Assembly: GCA_008921705.1 (NCBI GenBank)
Contig: VFFE01006868.1
Location: forward strand, 558,480-622,479
Length of the DNA stretch: 64,000 nucleotides
Origin: Burhinus oedicnemus
Taxonomy: Eukaryota; Chordata; Aves; Charadriiformes; Burhinidae
Direction: 5' to 3'
Shown here: piece after piece, positions 1 to 13,233 of the stretch
How positions within the stretch are numbered: the first letter of the stretch is position 1
Layout of the letters: every line of letters begins with the position of its first letter
The notes under the pieces: generated by a model
The model's input: the letters and a program-made list of their open reading frames with translations, nothing else
Told to the model about the DNA's origin: nothing
Database searches by the model: none
Position numbers and translations under genes: made by a program

Positions 1-117
1 CATTGCAACTTCAGAAAAAACTTATCAGAGATGAATCACCTAGCAATGTTGGTTTTACCATGACGACAAATGATGGAGGGTCCAAACTTGAGCATTTTGT
101 GATGCGTTAGAAAATGG

Positions 118-153
118 ATGGCAAGAAGTTGTTACTGAAGAGCTTCTTGCCAT
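118..153. repeat. Small perfect hairpin
   Basis: ATGGCAAGAAG at 118-128 is the exact reverse complement of CTTCTTGCCAT at 143-153, with a 14-base loop and wobble extension at both ends. It lies in KLHL32 intronic sequence; no function is assigned. Confidence 0.7.
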
Positions 154-3100
154 TTGATTGAGTTATTAAAGAGAGGCAGATCTATTAGGATCCACAGGTT
201 TTAGGAACCTATGAAGGTACATTACTAAAATGTTTATGATGGGGGGGCTTGCTTGTCGTTTCTAGTTATCTTTATGGCTGGACCTATTTGAAAGGAAAAA
301 GTGAGGTTCTGTCTCCAGATGCCATATTTTAGGTTTGGTTTTATTGCTTTGCTTTGCTCTGGATAGATTGTCACATGCACACAAACACACACCTCCCTCC
401 TTTCTGATGATCTTGTTAAAACAAAATTTACTTTGATTGCAGGAGTAAGTACAGCCTTTCCAGTGTGATCAATCCCAGCTCATGTATTTTATTTGTGTAC
501 ACTTCCAGGTGTGATAGTCATTGCAGTGCACAGGAAAATAGAGTGGTTGTCAGCAGTGGGGTAGCTGTAAAGTCTGTTGCAATAAGGACTACACACGAGC
601 TCATACAGGCTTTAAACACGCAATTGTACATGTGGAGTGTCATTGCTAGGGGTTGCTCTGGGCCTTGCTTGTTCCTTCCATCACAGCAGAAGAATGAATT
701 AGGTGCAAGAAGAACATTTGTAGATCTTCCTTTGTAGAGAAGCTCCAAATGACTGCAAAGGAAACTACTCCGTGGTTTTGAGGACTTGATCACACAAGAA
801 CGCGCACTTCTCTTGCAGCACGCTACGGGATAGTTTTGTCTTTGCTGCTCCCAAAAGGTTAAGAAAGAATGCAGTGTTTTGTTGCCTGTATGGAGATGTG
901 CTTTTCAGCTGCAAAAATACCTCAAATACTTTTGCCAGATGATATTTAGAGATCTGTTTTGTCTTTAGTTTCAGATACCTGCATCTCACCAGGTTTCATT
1001 CTGTGGCATGGAACACAAAAAACTCCACAGAACTTTGGTAGTGGGGTAAAGAGACTCAGTTATGGACAGGTTGAGGGGACAGAAGATTTTGATTATGAGT
1101 CAGCTGTACCATTGCTGTCTTCTGTCATATCACTTAATTTTTCTCTCTCTCTCAGTTCCCATGTTAGGAAAATGGTTGAAATGTACGCTTCTCTCAAAGA
1201 AGCTCAAGCTTTACTGCTTATAAATTGCTTTGAGATACTTGGAAGGAAAGTGCTATATAATTTTGAAGTTCAGATTCCCCAGAAGGTGTAAAATGGCAAA
1301 CTTCCATGAGCTGTGATAATTTACTACAGCTGAGAGTTTACCTTCTGTCCCTACCTTACTGTGCTTCAAGCTCGAGTAGATGAAAAGTTTAGTTTTTCCA
1401 TTATAGCAACTCTTTGCTTTAATATAATGTCATTCATTACCATATATAATGTTATATATTAACGTAGTTCAGCTAACCTTCTGTAAAGCTGATTTTTGGT
1501 CATAGTTATTTTATTAGAAGTCTAAAAAGCTGAAATATTTTTACTGAGGTTAGTCAATGACTTCTAGGTAGGCTTCTGTCCAGTCTCATTTCCAGTTAAT
1601 ATAAGAAATGGTAAAATGAATGCATTGGATAAAGTGTGTAAAAGAAGTGCATACAATTTTGAAAAGTGTACATTCTATTCTTAATTGTTATTGTAAAATT
1701 GACATTTTTCCGATGTGTTTCATGGGAAACACATACATAAAAAAACCTGGAATTACCACTGCCACTCACAACCTTTTTTTATAAAATAATGCCCTTTCTG
1801 GGAAGGCCAGTATCATTATGTAGCACCAGGGAGGAAGGAAACTTGTGGTAAAGCACTAGACTGAGAACGCAGGGGTCTGTATTTGGTTGGTGGGGAGTTT
1901 GTCTTGATAAAGAATTCCTCCCTTCCTCACAAAGATGTTGTGCAGAAACATTCCTTAAAATTTTTTGAGATGTAGATACAGCTGTTACTAATGGAGGTGT
2001 TTAATTATGACTAAGAAATCTGCCAAAGTCATATAGGTTATGTATCCCTTCTTGTACCAGTTGAAGACTGTGCAGGACAGTATTTTTGTCTAGCAGCCGT
2101 GTGAGGAAATCAGGCGACTGGTGATTGATGCTTTACAGCTTAAATGTTTTAAGAAGGTAGACCTTATCAGCACTTGAGAAAAATTGAGAAACATTTTTAA
2201 TACATTGTGATTTACTTTAAAGCCATTAATTTTGATAAATGTTTGCTATTAATACAGCTGCATTATGTACCTCTACCTTAATCACAGTATCATATCATGA
2301 AATGCATCATTTGTGCTGCTAGACAGACTTTGGCTGAGAACTCTGCTTCCTACATGTTATTCAGTGCTGAAAGATCAAAATCAAATTTCTGCCTCTTGGA
2401 AAGTGGTCACAGACTGCAGGCTGGTGGTGTGAAAGCTGCAGGTTGTCCTCTTGACATCACATAGATCCTAACCAAGAGGTGTAGCATTTCTTACTTAGCA
2501 GCCCAAGAGCTTCCTAAAGTAGTACTCTGGACAAATCCACTACAGCTTTTGCAGACTGCTAAGAGGTCAGGGGGACATACACTCACAAGTGCTTTCACTT
2601 TCCAGATCTAATGAACCTTGGGGTTCTCTAATCTTCCTTTTGGGCCATGTATTTCTTGAAGCCATAAATCATTTATGTTTGGCTTCCCTCTCTATTGCCT
2701 CAGCCTACTGTCTGATCCCTGTCCTCCAAACCCCATCCATCTGTGAAGTTCTGAGTCTGTGACTGGATATCAGTGATTATGGTTGGATCTGGAAAGATGC
2801 ACATTTTGTCTTTCTTGCCAGCTGTGCTCTCAGACTCCCATTTGGGAATGCACTTCATGGGCCTCCTTGTACACAAAGCCAGTGCCACTGCTGACGCAGG
2901 GGTCTAGCACTAGTGTGGGGATGGCTGGGTAGGAATTGGGGACAAATAGCAGAATGACAGCATCTGAATATGTGGTGTCATCCTTGTGGTGGGGAAATGT
3001 GAATGTGAGACTTTGCTATTTGAGTAGAGAGAAGTATGTTTGCTTCTGAGACTTCCCTCTGGTCCATCCAACAAACCAAGCATGTGGCGGCAGCTTCCCA

Positions 3101-4659
3101 AACTGTTGCTTCCCTTCTTCATTGGTGTGTTAGGAATGTTTTGGGGTCATTCCCAAGAGTTCACTAAATCCATAAGTCTTTACACTTGGAAAAGGTTGGG
3201 TATTTTATTATTTGAAACAGGAAAGGTGGAACTCAGCTGTCAACCGGGGGGAAGTACTTGACAAGTCACTGACAGACTAGGAAACTTTTGTCATGCTTCT
3301 TTTATCTAGGACTTAGAGCTAATAGATATTGCTTAATTGGGCTGGGTTGGAGCCTTCATGCTATCTGAGGGTAGTAAGACTTTCCGCGCTATACAAAGAA
3401 AAAGGACCAGAGAGCCTGGTCCTGTCAACCTACTTACACCAACAGTAGACTTCAATAAATTAAAGTGAAATAGGCACCTTCTGTGTTGGCAAGGGTGTGC
3501 AAGCCTGCTCACAGCTTCTTCAGCTGAGAGCACTTGTGTGTTTTTCACTTAGATGAATATTCTGCTTACAGCACCAAACCTTTAAGGAATTAAAACTTCC
3601 ATTCTTTAGTGTGAGGAAAAGGTACAGGAAACAAAATTTCTTAAAAGCCTTTGGTATTAGGATCAGTCTTCTCTATCCAGTCCCCCTTCAGGCAAACATT
3701 AATCTTTGCTTCTAAGCTGCTTTTTTGTTTTGGTATGCTGACCTGAACATTGGTATGCATTTTGTGATGCTTGACAGACTAGAGAACATCTGATGATGAC
3801 CAAGATCACAGAACAAAAGACTTACCACTTGTCACTTGAAATACTTGCTTCTTTCAGAGGTACAAAGAGCTTCTTTTGATTTACTGCACCTTCCTTACAC
3901 TGCAGTTGTGAGGATGGGAAGGCACGTGGCTGGAGCGGGGTGAGGCTGAGAGGGGAAGTGAACTGTAGCTGAGGAGGTGCAGGAAACATCAGTCTTCATT
4001 CTTTGCAAATTTTGGCTAAGCACCCCCCAATTTTTCTTCTGTTTTTTTTTTTTCTTTTTTCTTTTTTCTTTTCTTTCCATTTGTGAGGCACTCAATTCTG
4101 TGCCGATGAGTAAGGTGAGAAACACCTAGTAGGATCAATTCATTTCCCATCTTTTAGAATGCAGGAATGAACAACCCAACTCACCAGAAAACTAAATATT
4201 AATGCTGTCAGCGGCATGAAAATTGGTCTCTGCTTTCATCTCCAAACAATCCCTTGCTTAGATTCCATTATTCATTCTAAGAGGAAGAGGGTTATTAATG
4301 CAGTGTTCTTTAATTTTTTTTCTTTTGTGTATGTGAGAGAGAGAGAACAGGCGAGCAATAATGCAATAAATATATTGGCTAAGAGAAAACATTTGCAAGA
4401 GATCCTTGCCCATTTTTTTTAATCTTCTTTTATCATGAAGAATGTGAGCCGTGATAAATTGTTCTGCTAATCAAACAGCACTGAAAGGTTAGGTCACTGG
4501 AAGTCTTTAGTCATTTTGTGCTTTTCAAGAGTGAATTTGTTAAAATTATGCTGAATACCCACTTAAAGCCTGGGCTGAAAACCCTACCTGTGTTTTATAA
4601 CTCTGCACTGTCAGAACTCATAATAAGTCAAACATTCTTTCAGAGGTACTCATAAGGGA

Positions 4660-5450
4660 GAAAAAACCCTGTAAATTTAAGAGTAATTTCAGATTGTAAA
4701 TGAAAGAGAGGCACGACTGTTCATTTGCACCAATCATGCCTTCCTTTCATCTGCTCTGATTAGGCCTGGTGCGGTTTCATCAAACTACTCCATCACTGAG
4801 CTGTCACTCCAGTCGTCTGTTGATTGAAAACAATCAGGGCTCTGATGGCACAATTATTCTGACCCTTTAACTAGAGGCTGCTGTGATAATGAAAGGTTGA
4901 TTATGATAGTTTGTGCCTCTTTCAGTTTGCCAAGAAGGTTAATTTGGGCATCAGACGGATGTTTAATGGGCGCTTGCTGGCTACACTGAGGTAAATGAGA
5001 ACGTGCAGTCTTCGATATTGCACGGATATAGTTTGGCTGTCAATCATTGTCATTTTGAGTTTGTGCCTCACACTCTGGAAATCACATTTTATTTTTTCCT
5101 TGGGATTTAATTTATTCTGTGCCCTGAGGAAGTTCTTTCACTCTGTGACCTTCACAGTAGCTTTCTCTGTCTTTTTTTCCCTTCCCTCAAATGGAGCCCA
5201 AAGGCATAGTACATCTAGAGGAACGTTTTTCTTTCATTTTTCACATTAAAAAAAAAAAGAAGGAAATTTTTAAATCCCTGTTTATCAACTCACCCCGAAC
5301 AGAGCAAATGTTTTAATTCTGATTGTAAAATCAGGATGTGCAAATGAAAGTGTGCCTGCTTGCTAACACAGCGCCACACACGGGGCTGCTTACATAGACA
5401 CACATTTGTAAAACTGACAAACAGGTAATTTTAAAATGTCTCTGTGTAAA
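4660..5450. promoter_or_regulatory. Candidate conserved intronic enhancer-like block
   Basis: A non-repetitive stretch that is dense in homeodomain/PBX-like cores (TGATTGA, CAATCA, TTAATT, ATTATG) and E-box-like CAGCTG/CAnnTG words. It includes a small inverted motif, TTGATTG-aaaa-CAATCA, near 4820. Its texture differs from the surrounding intron. Conservation cannot be tested here, so this call is inference from composition only. Confidence 0.25.
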
Positions 5451-8400
5451 GAGGGTGGGGGATGGCACAGCTTTATTTTCACAGGCTACATGCATATGCT
5501 TCAGCCTGGTGCCTTGTAAATATGGTCTCAGTCACTGTACTACAACTTTTTGAGTTGGAAAGTCTCTCTTCAAGGTTCAGGGGCAAAAGGCATTTCATTG
5601 CTGATTCAGAGATTATTAATATTTACTGCGTTCAGACTGAGAGAATCCTATGCATAATTTTGTAGTTGTTTGGCTCAAGGTGCAAAAGAAATGCAAATAC
5701 CTCATAATTTTGATTGTTCTACATGCAGCTCATTACAGTCTTATTTTTATGCACATTTTTAATTCAAAATAAAAAGAAGAAGAAGATTTCTATCTTAAGG
5801 CTCTCCAGTATCTAGATTTGAGCCACTCATTTTCCATGCTGCCCACAACTGTAAGGTAGTACCTGATTGATACAATTGTAAAGAGAATCTGGAGGCTGTG
5901 CTATGTGGTTGTGTACTTCTTCTAAAACTTCTAGATTTCTAAAACTTCTGAAAGTATTCATGTGCAACTCATGGCTTTAAAAAATTGCATTTGGTGGTTT
6001 GTTTTTTTTCCAGAAACAATTCTTCACCCATATGTTTTTATTCTTGAATGGGTGATACAGTCTAGTGTAGATCACCTTAAATAAAATGCTTGCATTGATA
6101 TCCTAAACCCTCCAGGTTTTGTCCTTTGTAGTCTCTGGAGAGAGAGAAGGACTAAGACCCTTTAGAGATCCAAATTCAGGCCCTTTGGAAATCCCTGTGT
6201 TTTTTTTTTAAAAGCGGAAGTTTCTCCATAGCCTTCAGTGGACTTTGTTTCAGAGCTTTAGTAAATGTCCTGGTTTATCCATGGATTGTGCTCCTGGACT
6301 TGAGATTTGAAAAGCCAAGGTGGTGCTGACGATAACCAACTGAGACAGAGAGTGGTTCTGAGGCAAGAGATTACAGTCTGGAATGCCTGAGGCTTGCTGC
6401 GTTGGGTAAACTCCAAGGAGAGGCCAAATCATGTGCAAGTTTATAGCTAAAATATATTTCCAGTGTACTCAAACCCTGAACTAGTAAACTCCAAGTTTTG
6501 CTTTTTGAAGTTGCCTTAGTGCCTTAAAGTGATTGCTGTAGTAACTGTGTTGCTTTCATGACTCTTTTTGGCTTATCAATCAATAGGAGCAGACCTATAG
6601 TACTGTCCAATATGCTAATGATACAAAGATATTAATTTGATTTTTTTCTGGTCTAATATTTTTGCTTATGTGAAGCAACAGAAGGACTGCGCAGGTGAGA
6701 TTTGTGTTAAAAGAAGAGATTTGTGTTTCTTTCTCTTTCCCTGGTATATACCATCATCAGATTGTCATGCAGAAATCTGATAATTTATGTTGAATATATC
6801 TGATATCAGTCGAGGAAAATACTTCCCTCCACTTTTCCATATTTAAAATTGTCCTTTCTCCTAAAATGAGAACGTTCACTATGTTACTGTATTTAAGATT
6901 TTGTTTTAATGAGACAGTGTGAATTCATTATTTCAAAACTTTGTAAAATTTAATGTTTCCTTTTATTTGTTGTTGCTAAAAAAACCCAAAACCAAAAACT
7001 CCAAAAACATAATTTTTTTCCTCCACTGTCACTTTTTGGCTTCATCTCAGTTATTAGAGACCTTAAATGGCATAAACTAGCATAATTCCTTTGCTGTTTA
7101 TGTGGCTACAACATGAATACGTCTGCTAAAGATCAGACCAAGATGACTTTAATGGAGTTCTCATGGCCCCCTGCCTCTCACAGAGCTCAGGCTTAGAGGA
7201 GCGTTTTCTTTCTTGGAGTGCCATGGACGTAAACTTTTCCTGGCGCTGACTTTGTGACTTAAAATAGTTTCCAAGTGAACCTGGGTCTAATGAGTATGTC
7301 AAGCTTTTGCACTCATAAAGTAGCTTGGCTTTTCTGGTTAGAAGACTTGCTGTGATGTCAAGTGAAGGTCTGGCACATTTCCCAGCAGAGTGGCATGAGA
7401 AGGATTGCAGGGGAATGCTGAACAGGCAAGGGACAGGCACGCCAGGCTCTCTTGCTTCCTGGGATAGCTGGCAGCCCAGAAGTCCAGGTAACTACTTATT
7501 GCAGGGTTATCTTCAACAGGGATGAAACTCTTTAATTCAGCTTTAACCTCCACTGTCTCTGTGCCCTCTCTGGCTGTGGTACGTATGTGGTACATACACC
7601 ATTTACAGCAGGGAGGGAAGGACGACACTTTGAGACTGTGTGAGTTGGGACTGTTGAAGCACCATGCTGGAAGCAGAAGCAGCCGTTGGAAATGCACTGA
7701 AATCACAATCCAACTTGCAGGTGTGTTTAGATGTATGCTCCAACTGTGCCACAGTGTATTTTTCCATCTGTTTTCTGCTGTTTTGAGAATGTACTCCATT
7801 GCTAAATCAAATAATGTAATCTTGAAGAAGAAAAATCCTTTGGGTTAAGGCTTTAGAGTACTGGAATGAATCTGGTTTGAGAATCCTGTCCTTCTGAGGG
7901 TCTACTTTTGTCATTTACTTAGTTTAGAAGATGAATATGGCAAAATATATTATTTATTAAAGTTGATATAGGCACTAGGCTGTAGCTTCCTTTTCTCACA
8001 CACTCATACATTAAAATTAATAGAAAAGAAGCTTCTAGCAGTTTAAACAGAATTTGCCTGTATGGCACTAGGAGTAGTTGTCTTTCCTTATTTTTGTAAA
8101 TTATTTAGCAGCGATACAAATATTTTAAAACTCAAAATTGTGGATGGTTTCTTTGTTTTTGCTTGCTTACTTGTTTGCGTTTTAAACACAGTTGTAATTT
8201 CAAGTACTATTGCTATCTCCTTAGAGAAGTCTGAGTGTCTTTCCTTGCAGTGTCATAAAGTGTATAATGGCTTTGAGTTTATTTTGCCAATACTGATTAC
8301 AGTTGATAATCACTACTGCCAGAGAGACTGAAAAATAGGCGCTATAATTAGTGTATAGACAGGGTGAATTTTGGAGTTAATGCGTAAGCACCAGGTTTCT

Positions 8401-11400
8401 AAGTCTGGATTAAACAAAAACTGAGTAAAGGTAGTAGAACTTGCACTGATAAATATACAGATGTTTGCTGATATGCTACGTGGAAGCTTGCGCTTCTGCC
8501 ATATGTTCATGAGCGTTATATTTGCCTCCTTTACACTGAAGGAAATTTAGAAATGTATTACAGTCCATCAGTGACTATTTCTACTACAAGCAAAAGACTT
8601 GTTTGGGAACTTAATCTTCTTTCTTTTGAACTTCTCCAGCCTTCCAATAGCTGCCAAACCATCCAATAACTAGAATATTGGAACACTCGCACAGATAACT
8701 CAATTTTCTTCCATGCCTTCATAGTGTGAAACACCGTGTTCTGCTAGAGAGTGCCATTAACAATGTGTGCCGCATAACAAATGTAGAGGTCAAAAGCTTA
8801 GTTTCTGAGTGTCCCTAAAACCATATGACCTGATCCATAGCCTTGTGTTACAATTTAGGAGTTGTTCCTGTATTCTATGAATATAAATACCTACATTTGT
8901 AGATTAAATTCCTAGCAGTTATTTTTAAGGAGTGTCCCAAAATGGATTTATGGCATTTAAAATCAAATAGTCATTGTTATCAATAGCAAGACAAGGCGAT
9001 AAAAACATTATAGCTTTTAGCTCTTATGGCCTTTTTTCAGCCTTGGAGTGCCACAGATTAGATGTGGGTCACACAGAATACTGTAGTCAAATTGTGTTCA
9101 ACAGTAGCATGAGTTGGACAGGAGCTTCTAAGCACACTGTGATTTCCAGACCTCAGTTGCTTCCCTAAGACCCAGCAGAGCTTCTCTCCTGATTATCAAA
9201 TGCCTACAGACCATCCAGGTGATACAGTGATGTGCAGGGTTCTGAGCGCTGCTGTCTAAATTAATATAGTAAAATGCAGTGCTCCACTGGAAACTGGCCT
9301 CAGATGTGGAGTCTGGTAAGAGCCGGTGGTAACCTACACAAAAGACAGCCTGGGATTCACCTTACTCTCCCCATTGCTGTTGCAGTTGCTTGTCAGAAGG
9401 GGAAGGTAGAAGTAGTATAGACCAAAGATACCTTTAGGTGCAGCATGTAGAGGATCCTAAGGAGGTTGCAATAAATTTAATTTGGAAAGATTCAAAAGTT
9501 TTCATAAAGAAAGATGCAGGACAGATAGTGTGGGAAAGGATGGAGAAAGTTTTGGTTCAAGACCAGGAATAGATTGTGTATCTCCTATGAGTGCCAACAG
9601 AGTCTTTGTATCGCTTTGCACCATCACTGTGGTGCTTTAGAAATTAAGTGATTTTAGAGAAACATTAAGTATTATTGGTGGTTTCAGTGAAACATTTTTT
9701 ACAACTCCAGGAATATTCTCAGTGCAGACCAAACTCAGTATGAACCATGTCGCTTTTGCCAAAATTCATGCAGCAGAGAAAATGTATTGTAATGGAGATG
9801 TCCATCCCTTCTGCTGCAGATCGTCACACATCCCATATGCAGAAATGAATGCAGATACTGGGTCTTTGAATGGTATGAATGTATGTAGTGTTGCTTGTGT
9901 GTTTATATAGTATTTATTGGGGTGTGAAAGGGAGGACAATAAAGAAAAGAGGAACAGTGAAGTTCTAAGATATTAACAGGCATTAATATTAAACTTCTTT
10001 AAAAGCCTTGTGGTTACCAAGACCTGGTTTATGTTAGTGCATGTCTTTTAAGAGTCTGTAATGTCTGTCATTATAGCAAAGGTGATACCTCCACGATACC
10101 GTTTTAGATGTGAGTGAAGGCATGACCTATAAGCAAAATAAACCAATCCATTGGATGCAAGTCATAACAGCTACAAACTGAGATTTTTCTAAATTCTTCT
10201 CCTTTAATATGGCAACCCACACATCATTCAGTTGGTATGAGTTCAGCTGGTGCCTTCATCATGATGAAGATAGCCTGAATTCCACTTCAGTTTCAAGTGT
10301 CTCGTCAATGATGAGAGCTAAGTGCCTTTGAAGACTTTGAGGAGTGATTCACATGGCCTAAGACATGGAGTAGGGAGTTGCCTAAAACCGCTCAGTAGGA
10401 GACACCTGACACATGGATTTGGTGGATTTAGAACATAGGAATATAATGCTCAATGATTTCAAGTCCATAAACACTTCCAAATGTATTTAATTAATGCCTT
10501 TTTTTACTAACAAGTCTAAATACATATAGCTAATGCACATTTTGAAACTCAACACAGCGTTTAACTGACTGAACTACCGTTGCAGTTTTTGGTGCCCTTC
10601 ATTGATTCTTTGTTTCACAGGGGTTGAATAGCACAGTGGAGCAAAAGTGTTTCAAATGAATCTTAATAAGAAGGTGATTTTGGTTTGTCTTCTTCCCTCT
10701 CTGACAGAATACAGAAACAGCAATAAATTTGATAGACCATGTGTATATGAAAGCCTGGAGTAAGACAGAAGCCTTTCTTTCCAGCTGCTTCTTGTGACAT
10801 TCCCATGAGCAGTACAGGGCAGTAAGTTTTAGCTGAAACTGTTGCTATCACACGACTAGTTAGAAACTCCTGCTCCAGGAGCTGTTTGTCAGGATGAAAT
10901 GAAGTATCAAGTAGGCAAGTCTGTCCTCACCCAGAACTAGTCAATGTCTTTGTTGGATGAAAGAATAATAGAGGTTTTATGTTTTCAGACAATCAGAAGG
11001 TGGAATGGTCTTCAAACGCTTTTGAAAATATAATTAGGATTGAGAATGATCTTGACGGATTGAAGCAGTGGCCTGAAGTAAATAGAGAGTTCAGTAATGA
11101 CAGAGAAAGCATGACACTTTGTGGAAGTTCTGCAGAAAAAAGCTGTGGGAGGAGTACTCAGTCATAAGCTTAAACATGAATCAGCAATATCACAGCGCAT
11201 TGACAGTCTTGTGTAGTGATGTACAAACAAGAATAGCATAGATTGTTATGATCAAAGTGATCCTTCCAATCTATTCGCTACTACTACAGCCTTAAGAGGA
11301 AGATTTTATCCAGTTTTCAGCAGCAAACATTAAGAAGGAGGGGCATTTCCTTTCAGTAACAGGGAACTGTGAGCCATGCAACAGAGGTGTAGAAAATGCG

Positions 11401-12506
11401 ACCCAAGATGAATTGAGAGACTTTTTCATTCAGAGAAGAGGAAACTGCAACACACATAATGAAATGCACCGGAGGTGGAGGAGAAAAGGAAGGTAGCAGG
11501 CTGCTTTTCATCCTGTATGGATGGATTAATTTCAAGGGTTGGTCTGGGGATCCTGAGCTCTGGAGTGTAAACCAAAAGGTGGCAAATGAGGCAGTGAGCT
11601 GAAGAGTTTAGAGCTGCTGCATAGGTAAAAGGGAAATCTGTCCAAGAGGATAGCTGAGTGTGGGGATGGTTCTTCTGAGGAATTTCAGGTATCTTCATCA
11701 CCTGAGGTTTTCAAGAATAACTTACACAACAGTTCTTGAAATGATTTACGCCCTTCCTAGCCTCTTTTTAGAGCTGGTTGGTTTCAATATACTTCATGTA
11801 ATTTAAAGGCTATGTTTAGTTTTGGCTGTTGATATCAGCTGCAATTGCTGAGCAGTTTCAGTCTTCCTTGCTGCTCTCTGTCAGTCACAAACCAGCAGAA
11901 CCTTTTCTCTGCATTTCTCTTCTCTAGCTTAATTTCTTGTCTCCTCTCCACTTTATGAATAAAATAAATGAAGAAGGAACAAAATATCGAAGGATTCAGT
12001 ATGTATTTTGTTATATTCCTTCAATATTTTGTCACAAATAGAATGAAAGATGGAGGGGAGAAAGGGCTTTTCTGATGATCTAACCATAATCTTACTTTTC
12101 TCACTAGTGTGCCCATGGTCTCCAGTGATCACATAGTCTCTACGTTTATATTATTGCTCCAGCAGCTTGGTTCTGGGATATTGTGGTCTCCTACAGCATC
12201 ACTAACAGATTGCACAGGAAGAGTATTGCATAGCGGTATTACAATCTGATAATGCTGTGCAAATTCTTTAGCGGCACTGGTGCAATACAAAGCTTTTATG
12301 TATATTATAGGTGAAGTTTTAGTAGGTATCTTTTATGTTGACTCACATGCATTCATAACTACTTTTTGTATTGATTGATTTCACTACTGAGGCAAGTATA
12401 TAGCTCTTCTTGGAATGCAAGCACAGTTTTCAAAAGACCAAATTTTGACAGAATTCTACACAAATAATTGGTGTCTTGTTTTTCCCTTCCTTCCCCCCAC
12501 TTTTAG

Positions 12507-13233
12507 CTGGCTGTGAGATGGTTGGAACATAACTGCCGCTACCAGTACATGGATGAACTTCTCCAGTATGTCCGCTTTGGCCTTATGGATGTGGATACAC
12601 TGCATACCGTAGCTCTTTCTCATCCTCTTGTCCAAGCTAGTGAAACTGCGACAGCACTTGTTAACGAGGCCTTGGCGTACCACCAGAGCGTCTATGCACA
12701 GCCAGTCTGGCAAACAAGAAGGACAAAACCTCGCTTCCAGTCAGACACTCTATACATTATTGGTGGGAAAAAACGTGAAATCTGTAAAGTGAAGGAATTG
12801 CGATACTTCAATCCAGTAGATCAAGAGAATGTTCATATCGCAGGGATTGCAAACTGGAGCGAGCTAGCGCCTATGCCTGTAGGGAGAAGCCACCACTGTG
12901 TTGCTGTCATGGGAGACTTTCTTTTTGTAGCTGGTGGAGAGGCAGAGCACTCCACAGGGCGCACTTGTGCGGTGAGAACTGCGTGTCGATACGACCCCCG
13001 CACTAACTCTTGGGCTGAGATAGCTCCAATGAAGAACTGTCGGGAACACTTTGTGCTGGGAGCAGTGGACGAGTACCTCTATGCAGTAGGGGGCAGGAAT
13101 GAATTGCGTCAAGTGTTACCTACAGTGGAACGCTATTGCCCCAAGAAGAACAAGTGGACCTTTGTACAGTCCTTTGATCGATCGCTCTCATGCCATGCAG
13201 GATATGTGGTGGATGGTCTTCTTTGGATATCAG
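12507..13233 (+). CDS. KLHL32: KLHL32 coding exon A (BACK end plus kelch 1-3 and start of kelch 4)
   Basis: The acceptor is a pyrimidine tract ending ccacttttag just before CTG GCT GTG; the donor is ATATCAG followed by gtagaa. The 727 bases are open throughout and end with one base of a split glycine codon. The segment encodes the end of the BACK domain, the linker with YAQPVWQTRRTKPRF, and kelch repeats with the motifs RSHHCVAVMGDFLFVAGGE and REHFVLGAVDEYLYAVGGR. Reading past the donor leads quickly to unrelated intronic residues and a stop, which confirms the exon end. Confidence 0.95.

Larger units (their letters stand above)
1..12506 (+). other. KLHL32: KLHL32 intron upstream of exon A (3' portion)
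   Basis: No exon was found here. The expected preceding BACK exon, which should end just before LAVRWLEHN, and the BTB exons have no match in any + strand frame, so they lie upstream of the window. The longest open stretches, around 7.3-7.85 kb on both strands, match no family I know. The interval is AT-rich with short homopolymers, for example the pyrimidine run near 4037-4080. A candidate conserved non-coding block is listed separately at 4660-5450. Confidence 0.7.

Noticed and set aside
7338..7848. Overlapping 153-codon - strand and 108-codon + strand open frames
   Set aside because: No family resemblance, no splice-site support, and both strands are open at once, which is more likely chance composition than a gene.
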